The notes under the pieces: generated by a model
The model's input: the letters and a program-made list of their open reading frames with translations, nothing else
What the model was told of the DNA's origin: nothing
The model's database searches: none
Shown here: piece after piece, positions 1 to 9,500 of the stretch
Numbering within the stretch: the stretch's first letter is position 1
How the letters are laid out: every line of letters begins with the position of its first letter
Program-made: the position numbers and the translations under genes
Source: Metaphire vulgaris
Taxonomy: Eukaryota; Annelida; Clitellata; Crassiclitellata; Megascolecidae
Length of the DNA: 64,000 nucleotides
Reading direction: 5' to 3'
NCBI GenBank assembly: GCA_018105865.1
Contig: CM030870.1
Coordinates: 3,880,001-3,944,000 of the forward strand

Positions 1-425
1 ACAATTGTATCTGAAATACAGATGCAAGATACCGACACATTAAAGTATCTAGATACATCGTCAAAGATACAGTTTTGGTATCTTAGATATGTACATACAG
101 TACCCATCATTGATACATGTATCTAAGATACTACCCATCATTGATTATATTATTTAAATGCAGCATGAATACTCAGGTGGAAGTAAATAATATTGAATAT
201 CAGTTTTATTTACCCAATGGAATTACTTTGAAGGAACTTCATAAGACTCTTGTAACTCAAAGAAATTCGACACAAAAGAAATTGTCAAATTTTTTGCAGT
301 TGTACAACAAAAGCTTTCCACTCCCATCGTAGCTGCTGCGGTCATAGCGATTACAAAGGCTGGCTGACATTGTATTCTCACCCTCGCACAAAAACTGAAA
401 AATATTAGCATTTGGCAAACTCAAT
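1..425. other. AT-rich stretch, no recognisable gene
   Basis: Positions 1-135 repeat variants of GTATCT/AGATAC, including ATCTAAGATAC and ATCTAGATAC, which suggests a decayed short-TIR element, but no boundaries can be drawn. A 55-codon open frame (165-332, plus) starts with ATG but resembles nothing I recognise and lacks clear splice context. I would not call it a gene. Confidence 0.4.
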
Positions 426-1399
426 GTTGATTCTATTCTATTCTATACATGACAATTTATATAGCGCCGCAGACATGACTAAGGCCATAAGCAAAAGCGC
501 TTTACAGTCAACTAGATAAATTGAACGAGGTCTTAAATAAGTACGTCTTAAGCATGCAAGCAATAGTTCCAGCCGAGGTGGCCTTGGTCACATCGTCCGG
601 AAGCGCGTTCCACAGGAGGGGGTTCCCGTGCGACACGGATCTCTCTCCGAGCTTCACTGCCCTCAACGGAGGAGGGACATACAGTAGGGACCGACTGCTG
701 GATCGAAGCTGCAGGAGTCGGTCTGTCTGATCCCGTCTTCGCACCAGAGTCGACAAGCACTTCGGGCAGGAGTGCCAGGAGGTGTCGTGCAGGGCTCGGA
801 ATGTCAGCCAGCAGCGTTTGTATATGATTCGTGCAGGCACCTTGAACCAGTGTAGTTTATCCGTTAATAATGGGGTAACGTGTTCATGCCACCCTGGCGC
901 CAAAGATCACACGAGCCGATGCATTAAAGACTGATTGCAACCGGTTCAGCTTGTACGCAGGAAGACCTAGCAGGATACTGTTTGAGTAATCCAGTCTCGA
1001 TAGGATTAAGGAGCGCACTAGATGGACAGTGACCCCCGTCGATATGTAACGGCGGATCTCGCGGATGTGCCTCAGTTGGAAATAGCACACCCGGATCACG
1101 TTGCTGAGGTGCCCAGCGAAGGAAAGCGAAGAGTCCAGCAGGACCCCAAGGAGGCGTGCTTCTGTCACCGGAACCACGGCCGCGTCACCGATCAGGAACG
1201 GAGTGCGACTGATCGAGTGACTCCTCCTCGGGGTGCTGAACCAGAACAGCTCCGTCTTGCCCGAGTTGAGAGCAAGGCGGTTAGTCGCAGCCCAGTTCAT
1301 AATCGCCAGAATGCAGTCTTGTACACTGTACGCGCAGTCGCAGGTCGTCCGACTTTCCAGGTTTACAGGAGGAGAAGATCTGAACGTCGTTGAGTTGAT
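426..1399 (-). pseudogene. 5'-truncated L2/CR1-type LINE, 3' end of RT ORF
   Basis: Read on the minus strand, this is the C-terminal part of an L2/CR1-clade reverse transcriptase, after the palm: the region with NRLALNSGKTELFWF, then RLLGVLLDSSLSF, then LHWFKVPARIIYKRC and the GERSVSHGNPLLWNALPD block. The two halves lie in different frames (884-1414 and 508-903), so there is a frameshift near 890-905. The 3' end is the low coordinate: a GCGCTATATAAATTG motif followed by an (ATTCT)n tail at 430-446, typical of L2 3' microsatellites. A possible 6-bp target duplication, GTTGAT, occurs at 426-431 and 1394-1399. This is a dead 5'-truncated copy. Confidence 0.85.
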
Positions 1400-1712
1400 A
1401 TTTGATATATTCAATTTCCACAGTTACACTATATTTACTGGGGAGGTAACTGTCGTTTTAAAATGCAGGCACGCCATGTGAGTCTCCCTAAGAATTTTAA
1501 GATTGTGTATTTCTCTACCTTCTCTAATTAGCAATAGTGACGTCTGCGTCACATTTTATTTGCAACTTAAATGCCTGCCTAACGTCTACAACCGATTCCA
1601 AATCTGACTGACCCAATCATCCGTTTTCATCCTCCATTGCAGGGTAGGACAGTATGTTCATGTATGCGAAGCTCACTATCAGATTACAGATAACATTAAA
1701 ACGCTGTCAACC
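1400..1712. other. Unassigned intergenic sequence
   Basis: No coding potential or repeat boundary recognised. This is spacer between the L2 relic and the hAT MITE. Confidence 0.4.
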
Positions 1713-1720
1713 ATCTGCAG
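1713..1720. repeat. 8-bp target site duplication (left), hAT family a
   Basis: ATCTGCAG, repeated exactly at 2436-2443. Confidence 0.9.
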
Positions 1721-2435
1721 CAAAGCTCGATCACACGCGTATGACATTATAAAATACGTTAAAATACGTGCGTATGAATAAAAAATAAAATACGCGTATG
1801 ATACGCGTATTTTATAAGTCTGCTCGGTTACTTATAATTTGCTTACTTAGCGAGCAATATCAATTGCGACGTCACGCCACGTCACCGTAACTTCCGGATA
1901 TTGATGTTGAGTAGATATTTATATTATTACTGTGAAAGTAACATTTCGCGTTTTTAAAGGGTAAGTTGAGTCAAATAGCTTTAAAATATAATTAGTGGCA
2001 ATCATATGGAGTACGATGTTGCTCCTTGCTTGCATGATGATGCAGAACTGCATACAAGTTTGATACAATATTGTTACATTTAGACTAAACCAATAGGGCA
2101 GATCTCCACAGTAAGACTGCTGTGAATAAATGTTAAACCACGAGAGCCTCTTGACATAGATGTAAATTTTTCGATACGCTGTGGCAATAATTGGCGCAAT
2201 TTCTGGGTTTCCCGGTTTCTCTGTCCCTTAACTGATCCCAAAGTTCACTTCGTTAACGCTTGTGCAGGTGAATGGTTAAATAACAGATTCCGGTAACTGA
2301 CGCAATTTCATGGCTATGTAGGCCAAAGGTATATTTGCTCACGTATGATAACGTGTATGATAAAGAGTCATACGTCAAAATACGTGCGTATGATACGAAA
2401 AATATAATACGTATGATACGTATGATCGAGCTTTG
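1721..2435. mobile_element. hAT-type MITE, family a (TIR CAARGCTCGAYC), 715 bp
   Basis: The left end CAAAGCTCGATCACACG is matched in inverted orientation by the right end, whose reverse complement begins CAAAGCTCGATCATACG. The element is flanked by a perfect 8-bp duplication, ATCTGCAG, at 1713-1720 and 2436-2443. An 8-bp duplication with a CA-starting TIR is diagnostic of the hAT superfamily. The subterminal regions are rich in CGTATGATACG and ACGTATTTTAACGTAT repeats. There is no transposase ORF. A second copy, in inverse orientation and carrying insertions, lies at 45256-47350. Confidence 0.9.
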
Positions 2436-2443
2436 ATCTGCAG
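2436..2443. repeat. 8-bp target site duplication (right), hAT family a
   Basis: ATCTGCAG, matching 1713-1720. Confidence 0.9.
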
Positions 2444-3366
2444 AGTTCGTCTCGAGTTCTGAAATATTTGTTACTGGAAAAGATAAAAATATAACCACCC
2501 TATATAAAATAAAAGTCTGAGGTCATTTGGCTATTAGAGGCATATAAATGACAATTAGCGCACGTTTTCTTACCAGTATACTCATATATTTAAAGCAAAT
2601 TAATGTCAGCCATGCGCTAACTTTTTGTATTATATACATATAGGCCTAGACATACTGTGAAATGTCATGAAATGCATATTCATGTCAATCATATCCCGCT
2701 TGACATCCGGTACTATCCATTGCGATTCCTTCACACAGCTTTGAATGCTCGTTGACTTTTTGCATCATTTACATAATGGAATAACTTTACTCTCCTTGTA
2801 CGTTGCCTGCTCTAGATTTACACTCATAAATTACATTTCGAAATTGAATTTTTCTGGATCAAAGTTGGTTTGTGCTTCTGTCGCTGCACTTAGATTGCTA
2901 AAGATTGCTGATATTGGATGCTCTACTATGCTAGAGCTAGGGTTAAGTTTAAAGACATTGATAGTAATGAACAAAAACACGCAACAAGAGAAAATTCAGG
3001 GTGGTGGCTTCCATCCCAGTCAGGCCCGTCGACAGAAATCTGGGCCCCTGGGTCAAAGCAGGGTGTCTAATGCCTGGTGTGAATGAAACACAGCAAATGC
3101 GGCTATGAAATCAATTAGGTTCCTTTGGGATTTGATTTGATCTTGCAAAGACTCGAAGCAATTTATTAAATCGTTTCTGTAGTCGAGATAAAGCCTTGAC
3201 TACCCGTAAATCAAGGACGTTTCTACTAAACGTAGAGTAATCTATATTTTCAATGGTGAAGGGTATAGGAGCAGTTGCTTTTAAATACTGTCCCTTAAAA
3301 AGAGTTATTGCTTCAGGTAATAACAGTTATAATGTGTGAATCATCGATTACACATAGAATTGCTAC
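2444..3366. other. Spacer or intron, no assigned gene
   Basis: This is sequence downstream (on the minus strand) of the last CUB exon seen. A minus-strand open stretch at about 3115-3300 without stops encodes a basic leucine-rich peptide (contains DYSTFSRNVLDLRVVKAL). I could not assign it to CUB or to any other family, so it is not called. Confidence 0.35.
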
Positions 3367-3557
3367 CTCAATACACCTTCCGACTTGTGACTCTATATTA
3401 TCCAGGTTGAGCGATGAAACGTTAAGATGAAAGTTGCTGGTTCCATTTGCCAGCACGCGGTACGTACAGTTGATCTGACTTATATAACCGGATGGGTTGC
3501 TAGGCAACGCTATGACTCCATCAGACGTATGGAACTCTGTTTGGCCACATTTTATCT
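3367..3557 (-). CDS. CUB exon, N-terminal half
   Basis: The acceptor GTTGTCTTATTGCAG precedes codons IKCGQTEFHTSDGVIALP. NCTYRVLANGTS and a FHLNVSSLNLD strand follow, and the exon ends CIE before GTAGCA. Its 191 bp give phase 1-0. Its second half lies further left and was not identified. Confidence 0.8.
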
Positions 3558-6500
3558 CTGCAATAAGACAACTATAAGATATGTAGTCCATGCTAGAAAA
3601 CAAAAGTGGGGCGGGAAGATGGCAGAATGAAAATACGCTAGACAAGCAGTAAAGTGACGCATTGCATGAGAACACTAGCCCCGTATCATGTAATCTGCAC
3701 CAGCCCCTGGCTGAGGGCCTTGAAACGGAGGTCAGCGCCACCCTGGGGCCTTGAGGTTAGTCTTGAGATTTCTGGAAGGACTTTCCTTTGCTTGAAAAAC
3801 AAGAGTGCAAAGTAAAATGTTTTAAATCTAAAGGTTAAACTGAACAGCATCGCTAGAACTAATGATATCTGCTGGGCAACGTCACCCAATATTTATGAAA
3901 CTGAGGCGATGAGGCTCATAACCTCTGAACCCCAAGTGACTTCCTGAATATGGCAAACATATTAAATACTTGATCATCGAGAGCTTTTGAGCGTTATTTC
4001 GTTATTCGAAGCCTTGCTCGTTTCTCAATTATTGTCCTATTCTTTATAGGCCTTTGTTAGAAATGCGATCGGCTATTAACAAAGCAATGATTGGCAAGTA
4101 AAGGAAATGAGCAGAATCAGCACAGGCTCAAGATTTTGAAGGAACAGTATATCCAGAAAATAAAAGCGTCAGCAGTTACTAACAAGATGGCTATTGCAAA
4201 TTTTGAAGGCAGGTTGGCAAATAATATAAAACAGAACAGTAAAGGTTTCTACAAATATTGTAATAGAAAGTTGAGACGAAAGGACACAGTCGGCTCCCTC
4301 TTGGACAACGCAGTATATGCAAATAACAGACGATGTAGAAACTAAATAACTATTTTTGTTCAGTATTTACAGAGAAAAATACAAAATTTAATACTATGCC
4401 AGAAGTCAAAATTGTGTTCGAGGGAAACGAAGAAGAAATGCTAACAGATATAGTGTGCGCAAAAGAATGTGTTATCAAGGTTTTGACCAATTTAAAGACA
4501 GACAAGAGTGCAGGATTAGATGGCTTGCATCTGAAGTTTTTATACGAAGTTAGAAATGAAATAAGACACGCAATTGCATTGATATTTATTAATGTCGTAT
4601 TAATATAATTTCAAGTAAATAGCATATTGCTTCGCAAGAGATACAGTGTTGTTGGATTATCAAATTGTGGAGCAAAATCAAACCTCACCTGTTATATTGA
4701 ACGAATCTGAAAATCAAAAGAAAATTAGGATATTTAGCATAAGTTTCAATTGAGATAATATTAAGTTAAATGTTAAATGTTAAATGCCAATTCACAGGCG
4801 TTGTGTCGAAAATCCGCCTATCCAGTTTCCGCACACCAACCTTAAAGACGATGCTATCACCAAGCACCTTGTTATGTGCGGCTATTTTGTATTTATGTAA
4901 GAGTTCTTACTTATTGAATTAATTGCTAGTTAAGGTTTCATTGCATAGAGTTGTGTAGAGTAAGAGCTTCCGGTTTCCGACTCTGGACAGTCATGGACAA
5001 TTATATTCTTTGTGTAAATTAAAATCTTTAAAAATCACCGTTTGCGTCTGCCATCATTCGTCAACAGCCTTTCGTCTATAACAACCTCAATAGCCTTCCA
5101 TTCTCTTAAGTCCTACTGCATAGGGGACTTTTGGGAAAGAAAATTTCATTTCAATTAGATGAGGCAAGCCAGTAGACATAATATATTTAGATTTTGCCAA
5201 AGCTTTTGATAAGGTGCCCCACATAAGGCTGGCTGACAAACTGAAGGCCTGTGGAATAAGGAGGAATATTCTCAGATGGATTCAAAATTGGTTGAAAGGA
5301 AGAAGACAGAACGTTGGCATTAGGGAGGCCATTCGGAATGAGCAAGAGTTATTAGTGGAGTGCCATAATTTAAGCTACGAAAAAAGACTTCGATATTGTG
5401 GACTGACAACATTAGAAAAGAGAAGAGAGAGGAGATTTGATAGAAACATACAAAATAATGACTGGGAAAGTAGATGTGCCATACGATCTATTCTTTACAT
5501 TGGCACACTATAGCAGCACCAGAGGCCACAACTGCAAATTGTTTAAGCTGGAGGTTGGTCCAAAAAAAAAAAAAACTTTTTAGCAAGGGTTGTGGACAAA
5601 TGGAACAGTTTTGACGAGGTGGGAGCGACAGTTGAAACAGTAAACGGATTCAAAGGCTATTTCGATAAACTAGGTTACTGAATGTAGATGGTTACATCAG
5701 TGGTTTTCACATAGGCTTACTTAGCCTTCTAAACCACTTAAAATCACATTATTATTAGCTTGTCATGATACGCAGAGCTCAGCGAGGTCACTTTCCGAGG
5801 CACAGTACTCTCCATGATATCGAGCGAATGAGAGATAAGGCGCATACTTTTGCTCTGAATCCATGCAACTTTACAACACTTTACAACATATAGAGCCTAC
5901 TTTGGCTCCAGACACCTTTACTCTGAATTCCGAAACATTTATTCTCTAACCATCAACGCGCTTGTCAACATTTTGAACATTCCTTTAGATAGTATCGCTT
6001 TAATAATTCACATCACGAACCTTTGCGTTCCACTGAATATTGAATTTTAAACCCTCCCCGAGAGATGGAGTTAACTGCAAGAAATTCCAAATATACAGAG
6101 GAACAACTCATATATCTGAGGGTAAGCGGCGTTTCTTTCCTTCCACATAGTCTTCCAGCAGTTGAGAAGTTTGGCGGAGAATTTAAGACGCAAACGATCT
6201 ATTCATTAAAAACATGGAAAACATTAACTTGAAGTACTGAAAAGAATAGAGACATTCAATACAAGACATTAGTAATGTTCTATAATCTAAAAATACAGCT
6301 GTTGTACAACGAGTCTCTTTGAATCAAGTATTACGAAATATTTTTCGAATTAAGACGTTTTCTCCATCGGCGGTAAATTCAACCTCAGACTTTGACTTGG
6401 ACGATGGAGCAGGAGGTCGCGGGTTCGAGTCTCGCAGGAGCCCTAAAAGGTCGACTCAGCCTTTTTGCGGTGGTAAAATGAGGAGCAGTGGTAAAAATTT

Positions 6501-9500
6501 CTGCGATAAGTCAAACAAGCACGCTACGCGATACACTAGCCCCGTATCCGTGGTATTGCACGCCTGGCTGAGGGCTATAGCAACGGAGATCAGCGCCGCC
6601 CTATGAGTCCGTGAGGCTCGGGGGAGGACTTTGACTTTTTGACTTGTGAGCATGGGGGCGCAACAGGGTGAGCCAGGTGGGTCATGGCCCACCCAATATT
6701 TAGGCCCAATGGGCCACAATGTGTTTGGCCTACACCTAATTTCAATTGGCAAATTACAATGTTTTGTGGAACTAATAGTGGAACTAAATAACCGTAAATC
6801 CGCAATATATTCGCATAAAATTGCAATATATAATTGAGATGTCACAGACGTAGAAGACCACTTGAAATATGGCACTTTCCCGTTATCCGGACCCTTGTGA
6901 AGTGTAATGGCTGTTCGATGGGGAACCTGGCCCTAACCTAACCCTAACCTAACCCTGACCCTATAACCTAACCCTAACCTAACCCTGGCCCTAACCTAAC
7001 CCTGGCCCTAACCTAACCCTAACCTAACTCTGACCCTAACCTAACCCTGACCCTAACCTAACCTAACCCTGACCCTAACCTAACCCTAACCCTAACGCCT
7101 TTCTAGCCAACTACAACATCTTTCTAATGGAGTCCGGATAAAGGGAAAGAACCCGAAATTATTATATTTATGTGACCATGTAAGTTGATGTAACTGTGCT
7201 TTTTCAATGATCGGTAATTTCTTGCTGCGCTGTTCTGACTCTTAAATATAATTTACAAAATAGTGTAGGCCTGTCTATGGCGTTAATTTGATATACTAGC
7301 CATCACTGATATCTATAATCTTTGGTCGTGTTGATGCAAAGGAATTGAATAAACCAAATTCATGTTCCTAGCTGGCAACTTGCCATGTTGGCCCACCCAA
7401 CATTTGGCTCGTGGCGCCCTTCCCCCAGGCACTATAGAGACATCCTCTGTACGAATACATCCAGCAAAAGTGAAAATATGCATGAAAAATGCGACGTCAC
7501 TTATGATTTTAATTCCGCCACAGTCACACGCTATCACAATTTCTTGGACCCCTTCCCCTCGGAGCTTGACGCTATACATTGACGGACCTTATAGGAAAAT
7601 TTAATATTGACGAAGACAATCCGATTTTTCAGTCCCGATTATGACGGATAATTATCAATAGATAACGGGAATGTGTGACTTATAAGCAGGGTGCGATTTG
7701 TGACCTGGAGCAGTGGGGGGATATGTCGAGCTTGGGGGGATGTGGTTGTTGGGAAATGTAGCAGTGAGGGGATGTAGTGGTGGGGGATGCAGCAGTAGGG
7801 GGGATGCAGTTGGGCAGTGGGGGGAGATTCCCCCTTCCCCCTACAAATCGCGCCCTGCTTATAAGATGGTATGACTGGTCGTAGACATGACAATTAAAGC
7901 AACGTACAGCTATCAAGTCGATATAACAAGAACCAGGTGATCCTTCCAAGTTGAATGCTACAAATTTCAGAGAGAGAACGTTCTCTTTGCCCACGGCTAT
8001 TCGATATGTGCAGATCAGTTTGCCTGGATGAGCTAGTGGAAAACGCGGAGATGTCACAAAACCAGTTTGTCCTCTATACGTGGAATTACCACAAACAGCA
8101 TTTCCGCCGTGATCGAATGTTTTATCGTCTTCATCTGTGCCTTAAAAATAAATATAAATGAATAATTGGAGCAACCGACATATACATATCATTAAATATA
8201 ACCTTATATCACATAAAGCAGTTTTAAAATTCTCAGATAGTCAATAACGCTTATATGATTGTAATAACTTTTCTTGTTATACCTTTTCAATGCTTAGCGG
8301 AACTATATACTGTAGTTATGTCAAATACCATGCTTACTTTCAACTGTCATGTCGTATTTTATAAGACGAGTTTCTCTTGGATCGTAGCTGTCTGATTGCA
8401 GCGTTATTTCCAGTGTAAGGCATTCACGATATACAGGACTTGAGAGCGAATCAGATGAAAATATTTCACAGCCAGAGGACACTGAGTCTTGTTCATCTTC
8501 ATCGGTGCAACGAATCTGCAAATAAAATCCTTAGAAAGTGTTAAGATATCGAGTCTCTTGCAACCTTTCAACGTGATTAAATCGTAGACGTTTAATAATA
8601 AAAAAAACTTGATAGGTAGGCTAATGCATCCAGGATCTTGTTAAAGGATTAAAATAGTTAAATGTTATGTAACAGCAAGTTATTCTCTTCGTTAAAATCA
8701 GTGGCGTAGCGTGGTCTCGTGCCGCCCATGGCTCCTGGAAGAAATGCCGCCCCAACCTCCTCCTATTATAACTGAGAAGCAAAAAGGTCATCGCCGCTCA
8801 ATTTCCGCCTCTTTAAAATTTTGCCGCCCCTTCACTCAAACTCTCCAACAACCTGACAAGCAAAAAAAGGCCATCCCCGCTCAATTTGCCGCCCCCTTCA
8901 TGTGTGCGCCCATGGCTCGAGCCATTGTAGCCATTGGCACGCTACGCTACTGGTTAAAATATTAAAATAGAACAACGGAATACAGAACCTTAAGATGTTC
9001 TTGCGCACATCCATCGATCTCATCCGTCAGAGTCAATAGATCGATATAGGAGACGTCCAGAGTAAGTAAGGAAATCAGCGTGTCAGGTTCATTTGTAGAA
9101 ATCGTGTATGTGCAGTTCAGCTTCGCTCGAGTAATGCTTGGATTGTTTGGTAAGACAATTGTACCTGATTGGTGTGTAAAAACTGTATCTCCACATTCGA
9201 TATCTATGAAAGATCACAATATAGATGAAACATTAGTCTCTACACCATCATCATCATCTTCATCATCATCATCATCAGTACCGCCATCACCATCACCACC
9301 AACACCATCACTACCACTACCATCACCAATGTTCATGTAAGATTGTGTTTTGGTTAGTTATCAGCATGAATTTCTTTACCTTGAATGTCATTTTCATCAC
9401 TGGTATTGCCTCTCACTAAAACAAAATAGAAATTGAGTTCTTCATTGGTTTTCAGTAATTTGTCTTCTTATGCTAAGGAAACGGTTTGAAATATTCAAGT

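Noticed and set aside
3115..3300. Minus-strand open stretch as the missing C-half CUB exon
   Set aside because: It lacks the RC-x-DE start, the VEIxLxSD strand and a phase-0 acceptor.
6410..6440. A true tRNA gene
   Set aside because: Only the T-arm/B-box region is tRNA-like; no cloverleaf can be drawn.
7313..7579. Minus-strand ORF as the partner of the CUB exon 7908-8134
   Set aside because: No frame shows CUB second-half motifs with fitting splice sites.
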